Assembly: GCA_026239495.1 (NCBI GenBank)
Contig: CP110830.1
Location: 1,116,001-1,180,000 of the forward strand
DNA from: Spiroplasma phoeniceum
GTDB lineage: Bacteria > Bacillota_I > Bacilli_A > Mycoplasmatales > Mycoplasmataceae
Length of the DNA stretch: 64,000 bases
Direction of reading: 5' to 3'
A program made the position numbers and the translations under genes. The notes below the pieces were generated by a model. It was not told where the DNA came from, made no database searches, and was given only the letters and a program-made list of their open reading frames with translations. Below are positions 34,518-45,435 of the stretch, piece after piece; position 1 is the first letter of the stretch; each line of letters starts with the position of its first letter.

Positions 34518-35587
34518 AGACTTCTTGCGATACCTGGTTTTATTATTAAAATATTATTATAAAATATAATTTATTAGGATATTAAATTATGAAATTTGAT
34601 GAATTTAAAAATATTAATGATAAAGAATGATTAAGATTAACAGGAATAAAACAAGATATTTTTAATAAAATGTTAGATATTTTACAAGTAGCTGAAATAG
34701 AAAAATTTAAAAAAGGTGGCAAAGCTAATAAATTATCACTAGAAAATCGATTATTGATGACTTTATCGTATTGACGAGAATATCGAACTTATTTTCATCT
34801 TGGAAAAAATTTCGGAATTAGTGAATCTAATTGTTATCGCAATATCAAGTGAATTGAAGATATTTTAATTAAACACCCTGATTTTCAGCAAGTTGCTGGT
34901 AAAAAAGCACTAATAAATGATTATTTTAATGATAAAACTATTATTATTGATGTTACCGAAACCTCAATCCAACGCCCAAAAAAAGACAAAAACAATCTTA
35001 TTCTGGTAAAAAGAAAAAACACACTATTAAAACACAAGTAATTATCGAACAAGAAACCAAAAAAATTATTGCAACAAGTTTTTCGCTTGGTAAAAAACAC
35101 GATTATGCTTTATTTAAAGAATCAAAAATCGCAATTTTAAAAAATACCAAATTAATAGTTGATAGTGGTTATCAAGGAATACAAAAAATTCACAATAATG
35201 TTATAATGCCCACAAAGAAAACTAAGAAAAAACATTTAAATAAAGAACAAAAACAACATAATAGACTAGTTTCAAAAATAAGAATTATTATTGAAAATAT
35301 TTTTGCTATTCTTAAAAAATTTAAAATTATTACAGAAAAATATCGTAATCGAAGGAAACGATTTAGTTTAAGATTTAATTTAATTGCTTCAATTTATAAT
35401 TTACAATTATTATAGTTATCATAAAAGATTTATTTAAAATTAACGAATTTGAATAATAAAATAATTTTTCGTTGTGGCAAAATATTAAATTTTTAAATAA
35501 AAGACATAATTAATTAAAATTATAATTTTATATTAACCCCTTTTTACAAATATTTGAAATTATTTTAATGGGTTATGCAAGAAGTCT
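34518..35587 (+). mobile_element. IS5-family element copy 9 (subfamily B), intact and nested
   Basis: 1070 bp. It is inserted into copy 8 with ATT repeated on both sides. Removing it and one ATT restores the sequence found uninterrupted in other copies (ACTATTATTATTGATG). Confidence 0.92.
34589..35415 (+). CDS. IS5-family transposase (frameshifted), copy 9
   Basis: The 827-nt span holds a zero frame to 35041 and a -1 frame to 35415, joined at CCAAAAAAAG, as in copy 4. Motifs IIIDVTE, VDSGYQG and IIENIFAILK are present. Confidence 0.85.
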
Positions 35588-35943
35588 ATTATTGATGTTA
35601 TCGAAACCCCAATTCAACGCCCAAAAAAAAGACAAAAACAATCTTATTCTGGTAAAAAGAAAAAACACACCATTAAAACACAAGTAATTATCGAACAAGA
35701 AACCAAAAAAATTATTGCAACAAGTTTTTCGCTTGGAAAAAAAACATGATTATGCTTTATTTAAATAATCAAAAATCTCAATTTTAAAAAATACCAAATT
35801 AATAGTTGATACTGGTTATTAAGGAATTCAAAAAATTCACAATAATGTTCTAATACCTACAAAAAAAACAAAGAAAAACCCTTTAAATAAAGTACAAAAA
35901 CAAAGGAATAGAATAGTTTCAAAATAGGTTACGCAAGAAGTCT

Positions 35944-36228
35944 ATTAGTAAAATTAATAAAATAGAGAAACCAATCATTCATGTTACAAACGCAGCAAGT
36001 ACAACACCAGAAGAATTAAAACCACAATTTAAAGATGTTGTTTTAAAAGCAGTAAAAGCAGTAAATAGTTCTTTAACTGAAAGTTATTTTGATTACTTTA
36101 TCGAAAGTAAAGGTGAAGGTTGACCAATTAATATTACAAATGATAAAACTGTTGAAGTTCAAATTGAAGGTAAAAATAACGCTACTGGTCAAACAAATCC
36201 TATTGATGTTAAAATTAAAAATTATTAA
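35944..36228 (+). pseudogene. C-terminal fragment of a spiralin-like or phage structural protein
   Basis: 94 codons are open from the end of IS5 copy 8 to TAATAA at 36228. The sequence VTNAASTTPEELKPQFKDVV followed by LKAVKAVNSSLTESYFDY resembles, from memory, the repeat unit of spiralin, the major S. citri surface lipoprotein (VTN... VLKAV...). The downstream neighbours are phage tail-type genes, so it could instead be a phage protein with a spiralin-like domain. The 5' part is missing. Confidence 0.45.
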
Positions 36229-36234
36229 TAAACA

Positions 36235-37173
36235 ATGAATTTATTAATATTAAGAGTTTTAACTTTATTAGTATCTAATTTAGAAAATAAACCTTTAATA
36301 AGTAAATTTGTAAATTTAATTAATAGAGTTAATAAAATTCAAAATAAAGTATTAAAACCAATTAATTATATTACTGATAAATATAATAAAATTACAAATA
36401 AAGTTGAAGATACTTATCAATGGTTAAATCCTTTTACTTATTTAGATTTAATTAAAAAAGGTCATAAAAAAGAAATACAACAAATATTAAGTCAATTAGA
36501 AAAAGATAATAATATTAAAAATAGAGAACAATTTAAAAATGAAAATTATCTAAATACTAATTGACAACCTTTAAATAGTAGTTGGCTTGATAGTGGAATG
36601 TTTAATATAACTAATAAATTAACTTTAACAGGTAATTTAACTATTTTAATATATACAAAAACAGCAAAGCATCCGAAATTTTATGGACCTTATGTTTATC
36701 CTAGTGTTCCAGTTGAAATTTGAAAATTATTAAGTAATGCTGTATCTAATGCAGGGACTTTATTTTGGCTTTATTGATTAAGAAAATGATTACCTAGTCA
36801 TTTAAGAAATTATATTAAAAAACGATTACCACAAGCATTAAAAGAAAAATACCCAAAAGGAAATATTAAATTAACATTACCAAAAGTTCAAAAATTACAA
36901 CAAATTAAAAAGTTTATTAATAATTTAAAGATTGGACATTTTAATTTTAATTTTGCTAGTGAAATTAATAATAAAAAATGGTATCGAGAGCGAAAAAGTG
37001 ATGTTAAAAATATTAAGAATTTATATAAAACACCAGTTAAAAATATGTTTTATAAAACTAATCAAACTATTAAAAAAATTAAGAAAGCAAAAGCAAGAGT
37101 TAATATTTATAAGCCAATTAATTTAAAAAATAAATATCGTAATCAATTAAGAGGTGTTTTATATGGAAAATAA
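36235..37173 (+). CDS. Uncharacterised prophage protein
   Basis: 312 aa, very basic. The first third is probably helical (VNLINRVNKIQNKVLKPINY; EIQQILSQLEKDNNIKNREQ). A hydrophobic segment lies near the middle (LSNAVSNAGTLFWLYWLRKW). The C-terminal third is Lys-rich (NQTIKKIKKAKARVN). I recognise no family. It starts 6 nt after the preceding fragment and overlaps the tail-fibre gene by 11 nt, so it belongs to the same phage transcription unit and is probably a structural or assembly protein. Confidence 0.6.
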
Positions 37174-37730
37174 TTTAAGTAATTTGTTATTTATAACAGT
37201 TGAAGATGTTAAAGAAAGTAAACTTTGACAACCTATTAATGATAGAAAACAATCTGCTTATAATGATAATTTAATTTATAATGCTATTTTAAAAACTAGT
37301 TTATGAATGGATAGATTATCAGGTGGAACAATTTCCGATAAGATTAATAAAAAAGATTTATTTCCCTGAGTAAAAAAAGATAATACTGGTTTAATTGAAT
37401 ATGATAAATGATTAAGTTATATTCAATCTGCTTGTTTATTAACAGTTATGAATTGATATTTACCAAAAGGAGTTAATGATTTAACTGGTAGTGCATCATT
37501 TTCACAAGGTGGTGTAGCATATTCCCAAACTAATGGCCCTGAGGCAAATGAAAATATTATTCGTGATGTTAAAAATGCTTTAAAATTAGCAGGTGAAATA
37601 ATTGATATTATATCTAGTAAAACAGTATCTAGGCCTTATAATTATAGTATAGATAATTATGTTCATTCATGAGAAGAAGAATATAAACATATTGGTAAAA
37701 AACTTTTTATCCAACATTATTATTTTGATT

Positions 37731-38800
37731 AGACTTCTTGCATAACCCATTAAAATAATTTCAAATATTTGTAAAAAGGGGTTAATATAAAATTATAATT
37801 TTAATTAATTATGTCTTTTATTTAAAAATTTAATATTTTGCCACAACGAAAAATTATTTTATTATTCAAATTCGTTAATTTTAAATAAATCTTTTATGAT
37901 AACTATAATAATTGTAAATTATAAATTGAAGCAATTAAATTAAATCTTAAACTAAATCGTTTTCTTCAATTACGATATTTTTCTGTAATAATTTTAAATT
38001 TTTTAAGAATAGCAAAAATATTTTCAATAATAATTCTTATTTTTGAAACTAGTCTATTATGTTGTTTTTGTTCTTTATTTAAATGTTTTTTCTTAGTTTT
38101 CTTTGTGGGCATTATAACATTATTGTGAATTTTTTGTATTCCTTGATAACCACTATCAACTATTAATTTGGTATTTTTTAAAATTGCGATTTTTGATTCT
38201 TTAAATAAAGCATAATCGTGTTTTTTACCAAGTGAAAAACTTGTTGCAATAATTTTTTTGGTTTCTTGTTCGATAATTACTTGTGTTTTAATAGTGTGTT
38301 TTTTCTTTTTACCAGAATAAGATTGTTTTTGTCTTTTTTTGGGCGTTGGATTGGGGTTTCGGTAGCATCAATAATAATAGTTTTATCATTAAAATAATCA
38401 TTTATTAGTGCTTTTTTACCAGCAACTTGCTGAAAATCAGGGTGTTTAATTAAAATATCTTCAATTCACTTGATATTGCGATAACAATTAGCTTCACTAA
38501 TTCCGAAATTTTTTCCAAGATGAAAATAAGTTCGATATTCTCGTCAATACGATAAAGTCATCAATAATCGATTTTCTAGTGATAATTTATTAGCTTTGCC
38601 ACCTTTTTTAAATTTTTCTATTTCAGCTACTTGTAAAATATCTAACATTTTATTAAAAATATCTTGTTTTATTCCTGTTAATCTTAATCATTCTTTATCA
38701 TTAATATTTTTAAATTCATCAAATTTCATAATTTAATATCCTCATAAATTATATTTTATAATAATATTTTAATAATAAAACCAGGTATCGCAAGAAGTCT
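37731..38800 (-). mobile_element. IS5-family element copy 10 (subfamily B), intact
   Basis: 1070 bp with ends AGACTTCTTGCATAACC and GGTATCGCAAGAAGTCT and ATT on both sides. It interrupts the tail-fibre gene. Confidence 0.92.
37903..38729 (-). CDS. IS5-family transposase (frameshifted), copy 10
   Basis: Same 827-nt two-frame layout and slippery run as copy 4. One Arg near the C-terminus is replaced by a TGA-encoded Trp (KYRNWRKR). Otherwise the frame is open. Confidence 0.83.
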
Positions 38801-39561
38801 ATTAAAAGAACGATTACAAACTGATAATAGTATTAATATTTCTTATCCAACTATTAATGATTTTTATAAAATTGATTATAACGAATATATCAAATTAATA
38901 GTTCCGTTTGATAATGATAGTATTTATTATGAAAATAATGTATGAAAATCAAAACAAGGTGCCGATGTTTCATCAGATGTCATTAAAGATAGTGAGTTAA
39001 ATAAAGATTATATTGAAAAAGTTGATGGTAAATATATTGTAAAAACAGCAAAAGATTTATTAAGTAAATATTATTGTGATGCAAATACGATTGATAATTT
39101 TTTAGTTAATAAACAAGATAAATTAGTAAGTGGAACAAATATTAAAACTATTAATGGTAATTCATTATTAGGAAGTGGTGATGTAACTATTAGTGATGGT
39201 AATGATTGAGAAGTTGTTAATACTAGCGATTTTGTCCCTAATGATACTCAATATATTTTACCAATTACTCCTAATGGAATATATAAATATAAAGTTGAAT
39301 TAGGGTATTTAAAAGAAAATAAAACTATTTATAAAAGTTCATTAATTTTTAGTGAAAAAAACTTTGATAAAAATTATGATGTAGTAGTTGGAAATACCTT
39401 TCAATTTTCAGGTTTACCTATTTTTACAATATCTATTAGTTTAATAAAAGGTTATCAAAATGCTATTATTAATTTATTAGACTTCTTGCATAACCCATTA
39501 AAATAATTTCAAATATTTGTAAAAAGGGGTTAATATAAAATTATAATTTTAATTAATTATG

Positions 39562-39712
39562 GGTAGTAAGAAAAGGGTTGAGGTTTTGGTATAAAAAGTA
39601 TTTTTTTAATGTTATTGATGAATTTAAAACACTAATAAATCAGGATTTTTAAAAATTTATCCAATTATTTTATTTATATTTTTTATAAAACCTCAACTTT
39701 TGTAATGCTATC
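39562..39712 (+). repeat. 151-bp miniature inverted-repeat element, copy 1
   Basis: It begins GGTAGTAAGAAAAGGGTTGA and ends with imperfect inverse sequence (AACTTTTGTAATGCTATC). It is flanked by TAATTATG on both sides (39554-39561 and 39713-39720). Its reverse complement occurs at 58603-58753 with the same length. It is inserted in IS5 copy 11 and so is younger than it. Confidence 0.85.
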
Positions 39713-39833
39713 TAATTATGTCTTTTATTTAAAAATTTAATATTTTGCCACAACGAAAAATTATTTTATTATTCAAATTCGTTAATTTTAAATAAATCTT
39801 TTATAATAACTATAATAATTGTAAATTATAAAT

Positions 39834-40636
39834 TTAAGCAATTAAATTAAATCTTAAACTAAATCGTTTTCTACGATTTCTATATTTTTCTGTAATAATT
39901 TTAAATTTTTTAAGAATAGCAAAAATATTTTCAATAATAATTCTTATTTTTGAAACTAGTCTATTATGTTGTTTTTGTTCTTTATTTAAATGTTTTTTCT
40001 TAGTTTTCTTTGTGGGCATTATAACATTATTGTGAATTTTTTGTATTCCTTGATAACCACTATCAACTATTAATTTGGTATTTTTTAAAATTGCGATTTT
40101 TGATTCTTTAAATAAAGCATAATCGTGTTTTTTACCAAGTGAAAAACTTGTTGCAATAATTTTTTTGGTTTCTTGTTCGATAATTACTTGTGTTTTAATA
40201 GTGTGTTTTTTCTTTTTACCAGAATAAGATTGTTTTTGTCTTTTTTTGGGCGTTGGATTGGGGTCTCGGTAACATCAATAATAATAGTTTTATCATTAAA
40301 ATAATCATTTATTAGTGCTTTTTTACCAGCAACTTGCTGAAAATCAGGGTGTTTAATTAAAATATCTTCAATTCACTTGATATTGCGATAACAATTAGCT
40401 TCACTAATTCCGAAATTTTTTCCAAGATGAAAATAAGTTCGATATTCTCGTCAATACGATAAAGTCATCAATAATCGATTTTCTAGTGATAATTTATTAG
40501 CTTTGCCACCTTTTTTAAATTTTTCTATTTCAGCTACTTGTAAAATATCTAACATTTTATTAAAAATATCTTGTTTTATTCCTGTTAATCTTAATCATTC
40601 TTTATCATTAATATTTTTAAATTCATCAAATTTCAT
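39834..40636 (-). CDS. IS5-family transposase (frameshifted), copy 11, shortened
   Basis: The two-frame layout and slippery run are intact. A TCA to TAA change near the end removes the last 8 residues, giving about 267 aa. The catalytic motifs are complete, so it might still work. The miniature element lies outside the coding region. Confidence 0.78.
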
Positions 40637-40789
40637 AATTTAATATCCTCATAAATTATATTTTATAATAATATTTTAATAATAAAACCAGGTATCGCAA
40701 GAAGTCTATTAAATCAAAATGGAATTAAATATGAAATGCAAACATTAAGTATTGAAAGAAAAAAAGTAAGTTAGAAAGGGGTTTTAATT

Positions 40790-41371
40790 AATGAAACAAG
40801 ATAAAACAACTTGATTAAAGGGTGCCTTACCTTGAAATTGATTTAAAAAAGACCCTATTCCGACTTATAATTGAACTCATAAAGATATTAGAGAATGAGA
40901 AAGAAAATATAAAATTCGTAGTTGAGTAGTTAGTTTTTATACATTGATATTTTTAGCATTAAATTGTTGATTAGAATATGGGATGATTAATGCAATAAAA
41001 GATAATATTAATTGATATAATTATGGTCAATATTGAGGTAATGGAATTGCTATTTTATTAACACCTTTATTTACACACGGAATTCAAGGTATATTTGTTG
41101 CTAGTAGTAAACCAAAAGTTGATATGAAAATTGATATCCCACGATTAAAAATATCTAAAATGGGATTAGTATTTACAATATTACCTTTAATTACTTTAAT
41201 AATTTCTTTAATTATTATTTGAATTGATAAATCAAAATGAAAAAAAGACCATTTAAGACATTGTTTAGATTGCCGTATTAATCCGCGTGTTATTCAACCA
41301 AGAATAGCAAAAGCATGAAACAAATTAGATGGTATAACAGAAGAAAATAACAAAGAATTAAATTTAAAATA
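40790..41371 (+). CDS. Prophage membrane protein after the tail gene
   Basis: 193 aa. The hydrophilic Trp-rich start (MKQDKTTWLKGALPWNWFKK) is followed by three membrane segments: VSFYTLIFLALNCWLEYGM, YWGNGIAILLTPLFTHGIQG and LVFTILPLITLIISLIIIWI. The tail is charged with a CLDC pair. AAAGGGG lies before the ATG. Its place at the end of the structural run, before a second small membrane protein, suggests a role in lysis or in virion exit from a wall-less cell. That is inference. Confidence 0.6.
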
Positions 41372-41490
41372 GACTATATATAGGGTTGGTTGATATTTTT
41401 GGGTGGTTATATAGTTTAATTTATAAATTATTTTGTTTTGAAAGAATAGATGGTCACTGTTTGAGTAAGGATAAGAAAGGAAATATTAAA

Positions 41491-41784
41491 ATGGAAATTA
41501 GTAATGAAATAGTAATTGCTTTACTTGTATTAGCAGGTGCAGGCGGAATGGGTAGTCTTGGTATTCTAGGATTATCTGCTAAAAAAATTAAAAAATATAA
41601 AGCAGAAATTAGAGAATTAAGAACTGCTGTTATTTCCCACGAAAAACATTTACGGGGACCTGATTATGCAACAGAATTAGCATTAAAAACAGGTCAAATT
41701 AAAAATGTTAAAAAACAAGTTAAAGTAAATGACAAAAAACAACAACAAAAAGACGCTATTAGACAACTAACAAATAGTATTTAA
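41491..41784 (+). CDS. Small prophage membrane protein (holin-like position)
   Basis: 97 aa from the ATG at 41491, chosen for its GAAAGGA. An upstream frame extension has no ribosome site. One hydrophobic, Gly-rich helix (IVIALLVLAGAGGMGSLGIL, residues 6-25) is followed by a long basic, probably coiled-coil tail (KIKKYKAEIRELRTAVIS; KNVKKQVKVNDKKQQQKDAI). It is the last plus-strand gene of the prophage arm, directly before the terminator. The function is unproven. Confidence 0.6.
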   Translation: MEISNEIVIALLVLAGAGGMGSLGILGLSAKKIKKYKAEIRELRTAVISHEKHLRGPDYATELALKTGQIKNVKKQVKVNDKKQQQKDAIRQLTNSI

Positions 41785-41786
41785 AA

Positions 41787-41808
41787 AAATAACCAATTAA
41801 GGTTATTT
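41787..41808. terminator. Bidirectional terminator between converging prophage genes
   Basis: AAATAACC (41787-41794) pairs perfectly with GGTTATTT (41801-41808). T-runs follow on the plus strand and A-runs lie on the other side, so it can serve the genes ending at 41784 (+) and 41810 (-). Confidence 0.8.
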
Positions 41809-41809
41809 T

Positions 41810-41986
41810 TTATTTTTCTTTATTGTGTTTTATATAAAAATTAATAAGATGTTCAATTCGTTGCGAATAAGTAAAATCATTAAATTCATTTCAAACTTTT
41901 TCTTCATTTTCATTTAAGTAAATATTAACATTACGAATTAATTTAGAATAATATTTTCCTGTTTTTTGATTAAATGAATGTTTCAT
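41810..41986 (-). CDS. Small prophage protein
   Basis: 58 aa (MKHSFNQKTGKYYSKLIRNV ... RIEHLINFYIKHNKEK), basic and probably helical. It follows the RuvC-like gene by 4 nt, with GGGTTAATA before the ATG. No family recognised. It may bind DNA, given its charge. Confidence 0.55.
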
Positions 41987-41990
41987 AATA

Positions 41991-42461
41991 TTAACCCTTA
42001 TAATTAGCAATAATAATGGCATCTCGTAAATGATTACTTATTTTTTCATTATTATAAAATCAACCTTTACCATATTGATAGGTTAAATTAGTATCTTTAT
42101 CAAATTCTCATAAACAACTATCATTATATTTACTTAAATTTTCCATATTCTTAACAACTGATTTAGTATGACGTGGTGATACTCAATTAATATTTAATAA
42201 TTTTTCTGTTTTATATTGAATTGCCCCTATAAGTTTTAATAAATCATCTCTATCTTTATTCGCACTAGCAGATGTATATAAACAATCTTCTATATTAATA
42301 ATTGCATCTTGTTTTAACTTATCTAAAATAATATCGGTTTGTGCAATTCAATCACGATTTGTATATTCAGATTTATCAATTAATTTATTATCTTCAAAAA
42401 TAGCAACAGCCGTAGTGCCAGTTCCTGATGGGTCAATACCTATTTTTATCAAGTTGCTCAT
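41991..42461 (-). CDS. RuvC-like Holliday junction resolvase (prophage)
   Basis: 156 aa. The N-terminal motif KIGIDPSGTGTTAVAI is the first catalytic block of the RuvC/RNase H fold (Asp9). A Glu in INIEDCLY (about residue 64) and a late Asp in NHLRDAIIIA (about 148) complete the usual acidic set. Such enzymes resolve recombination or replication branches in phage DNA. The ATG overlaps the native end of recT (GAATGAGC), so the two were coupled. A second, longer RuvC-like gene is at 47300-48039. Confidence 0.75.
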
Positions 42462-42528
42462 TCCTCATCATTGTTAACTGTTGGAACTACATTTGATATA
42501 TCTTCTTCTTTTACTACATTATTATCTG

Positions 42529-43353
42529 TTAATTCTTCACTTGATTCATGTTTAAATTATTATTTGATGTATTTTCATTACTAATTTGGCTCTTATTTAT
42601 GATTATATTACTATCATTATCAATATAAATATTTTCATCATTAGTTGTAATAACTGCTTGGTCTGATTTATATGCTTGTTGTAATTCAACAGACATAATA
42701 CCTCATTTTCGCAATAAACTAGTTAATACTGTTTTAAGTGCCATTTCATCAAAAGTAGCAATATAAAATGATTTATTTTTAGCATAAGTTTTAGAATATT
42801 TTATAAAATGATTTTCCGTTTGTTCTTTGGTCATATATAAAGTTTTTTCAAAACCATTAACCATTTTAAAATAAGATACATAACCTATAATTGGTAATTT
42901 TTCTCTTTCATCTTCATCTTGAATTCAATTAAAACTAGTTCCCTTTAAACGATCATAATTTACTAATTCACCAGTTCTAACATCTGAGACTGACATATCT
43001 AAATATTGCCCGCTTCTTTGTGCTAATTGAATATAACCTTTATAACCCATTTGAAATTGAGCTTGATTAATTCATTCTTGTATTTCACGACCATTAATAA
43101 TTCTTGTTATTTTAGTGTTATATGGAACAACATAAGCATAACCAAATTGTCTTTCCATTGGTAAGTTTAATAATACTCCTTGATAACAAGCAGTCATTAT
43201 AGTTTTTGGATCTGCCTTTTGTAATAATTCATTACTATTTGATATTGCAACTATATTACTTTTAAATCTTGCAATTTCATTTTCATTTGAAAATTTACTT
43301 TTAATTCATTCTGTTGCTTTATCTGTTCTTAAAAAATCAACTATATTTGCCAT
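42529..43353 (-). CDS. recT: RecT-family phage recombinase, C-terminal frameshift
   Basis: 274 aa as read. RecT anneals single strands during phage recombination. Conserved blocks include IMTACYQGVLLNLPMERQFG, YVVPYNTKITRIINGREIQE, QAQFQMGYKGYIQLAQRSGQ and ATFDEMALKTVLTSLLRKWG. A lost A near 42556 moves the end out of frame. In the other frame the sequence continues (HESSEELTDNNVVKEEDISN ...) to a stop at 42446 that overlaps the resolvase start. The DNA-annealing core is complete. GGAG lies before the ATG, just after the DUF1351-like gene. Confidence 0.9.
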
Positions 43354-43799
43354 ATTATTTTTCTCCTTTATTTATTTTAAAATTAATACCTTTAATACCA
43401 ATTAAATTAATGTCTTTATTACTATCTCGTTGTTCTTTAATTTTATTTTTAATAATTTGTTCATCAACAATTAAATAATTTTTAATTAAATTAATAAGTT
43501 CTAATTTATCAGCTTTTTGTAAAAAATCATCATTAATACCTGTAACTTCAATATCTTTAATTAATAGTTTATCTTTACGAAAATTACTAGTAATAATTTT
43601 TAATTCTTGTTCTTGTTTTGCTACACTTTTAATTTCTAAAAATTGTTCTTTTTTATGAGTTTCAATAATTTCATTTTGTTTTTGAAATTGAATATTAATT
43701 ACACTATTTTTTAAAGAATCATGATTACTCTTAATATTATTTTCTAAATTCAAAATATCTTTTCTAATAAAATTTAATTCATCTTTAAAATTTTTTATT

Positions 43800-44869
43800 A
43801 GACTTCTTGCATAACCCATTAAAATAATTTCAAATATTTGTAAAAAGGGGTTAATATAAAATTATAATTTTAATTAATTATGTCTTTTATTTAAAAATTT
43901 AATATTTTGCCACAACGAAAAATTATTTTATTATTCAAATTCGTTAATTTTAAATAAATCTTTTATGATAACTATAATAATTGTAAATTATAAATTGAAG
44001 CAATTAAATTAAATCTTAAACTAAATCGTTTTCTACGATTTCTATATTTTTCTGTAATAATTTTAAATTTTTTAAGAATAGCAAAAATATTTTCAATAAT
44101 AATTCTTATTTTTGAAACTAGTCTATTATGTTGTTTTTGTTCTTTATTTAAATGTTTTTTCTTAGTTTTCTTTGTGGGCATTATAACATTATTGTGAATT
44201 TTTTGTATTCCTTGATAACCACTATCAACTATTAATTTGGTATTTTTTAAAATTGCGATTTTTGATTCTTTAAATAAAGCATAATCGTGTTTTTTACCAA
44301 GTGAAAAACATGTTGCAATAATTTTTTTGGTTTCTTGTTCGATAATTACTTGTGTTTTAATAGTGTGTTTTTTCTTTTTACCAGAATAAGATTGTTTTTG
44401 TCTTTTTTTGGGCGTTGGATTGGGGTTTCGGTGGCATCAATAATAATAGTTTTATCATTAAAATAATCATTTATTAGTGCTTTTTTACCAGCAACTTGCT
44501 GAAAATCAGGGTGTTTAATTAAAATATCTTCAATTCACTTGATATTGCGATAACAATTAGCTTCACTAATTCCGAAATTTTTTCCAAGATGAAAATAAGT
44601 TCGATATTCTCGTCAATACGATAAAGTCATCAATAATCGATTTTCTAGTGATAATTTATTAGCTTTGCCACCTTTTTTAAATTTTTCTATTTCAGCTACT
44701 TGTAAAATATCTAACATTTTATTAAAAATATCTTGTTTTATTCCTGTTAATCTTAATCATTCTTTATCATTAATATTTTTAAATTCATCAAATTTCATAA
44801 TTTAATATCCTCATAAATTATATTTTATAATAATATTTTAATAATAAAACCAGGTATCGCAAGAAGTCT
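43800..44869 (-). mobile_element. IS5-family element copy 12 (subfamily B), intact
   Basis: 1070 bp, ATT on both sides, inserted in the DUF1351-like gene. Confidence 0.92.
43972..44798 (-). CDS. IS5-family transposase (frameshifted), copy 12
   Basis: Same two-frame layout as copy 4, with seven As in the slippery run. It differs by a Ser to Cys change (IIATCFSLG). All catalytic motifs are kept. Confidence 0.85.
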
Positions 44870-45137
44870 ATTAATTCTAATGGTTCTCTAAAAATATAAT
44901 CAATTTTTGAAACTACTAATTTTAAATCTTTTAATGATTGTGATTTATATTCTCCATTTATTAATCAAGCTTGTTGTCGATATATAAATTATGCTAATTC
45001 TTGTCCATTTTCATCAATTCATTTTTTAATTGTTAATGCTTTTAAACTTAATTCTTTAAAATTATTTCCTTTTAAATAAAACGGATAGGTAATATTTTTA
45101 ACTTCATTATTTAACTTTAAATATACCATAATTAAAT

Positions 45138-45269
45138 TTACTCTAATTCCATTTCTTCAATTAAATTATCAATATATTCATATGCACTATCTTCTGAATG
45201 ACATTCTTCTAATGCCATATTAAATAAATCTTCTTCTGTATAAACTTTACCTTCTTCATCTTTTCACAT
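45138..45269 (-). CDS. Small acidic prophage protein
   Basis: 43 aa (MWKDEEGKVYTEEDLFNMAL ...), strongly acidic (Glu/Asp about one third). It is 8 nt upstream of the DUF1351-like gene. The ribosome site AAGGATG lies within the end of the preceding gene. No function recognised; small acidic phage proteins are sometimes inhibitors, which is speculation here. Confidence 0.5.
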
Positions 45270-45270
45270 A

Positions 45271-45435
45271 TTATTCACATCCTTGTCATTTAATTTTTTT
45301 ATCTTCTAAATCAATAATTGTTGTTTTAAAATAATTTAAATTTTCAGAATAAATTCTCGCTTCATCAAATGTATAAAAATATATAGTATTTAGGCTATAT
45401 TTATCTTTCATTACTAATAAATATCTTTTATTCAT
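45271..45435 (-). CDS. Small prophage protein
   Basis: 54 aa (MNKRYLLVMKDKYSLNTIYF ...). Its start overlaps the end of the preceding frame and its stop lies 1 nt before the next ATG, a tight phage-type arrangement. GAGGTGATA is its ribosome site. No family recognised. Confidence 0.55.

Larger units (their letters stand above)
34074..35943 (+). mobile_element. IS5-family element copy 8 (subfamily A), interrupted by copy 9
   Basis: The first part is 34074-34517 (transposase start 34161) and the second part 35588-35943. Between them sits complete copy 9. The second part has eight As in the slippery run and lacks a block near 35925, where TTTCAAAA joins directly to the right terminal repeat. It is inactive. 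Confidence 0.88.
39479..40707 (-). mobile_element. IS5-family element copy 11 (subfamily B) carrying a miniature element
   Basis: 1229 bp, that is 1070 bp plus the 151-bp element and its 8-bp duplication near the 3' end. ATT lies on both sides and the tail-fibre gene is interrupted. Confidence 0.9.
37163..40774 (+). pseudogene. Prophage tail-fibre/baseplate-type gene, split by two IS5 copies
   Basis: Three coding pieces (37163-37730, 38804-39478, 40711-40774) join in phase after each IS and one ATT copy are removed, except for one lost A in the run near 37701. That deletion ends the first piece at HYYFD. The middle piece contains KQDKLVSGTNIKTINGNSLL followed by GSGDVTI, a motif common in receptor-binding tail-tip proteins of Firmicute phages. 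Restored, the protein would be about 435 aa. The last piece ends LSIERKKVS. Confidence 0.7.
43355..45129 (-). pseudogene. DUF1351-like prophage gene, split by IS5 copy 12
   Basis: The pieces 45129-44873 and 43799-43355 join in frame (REPLELI-KNFKDELNFIRK) once the IS and one ATT are removed, giving about 233 codons. There is also an in-frame TAA near 44990 (GQELA then stop). The second half is Lys/Glu-rich and probably coiled coil. In Firmicute phages a protein of this kind (DUF1351) is usually encoded directly upstream of recT, as here. The family assignment rests on position and general character. Confidence 0.5.
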
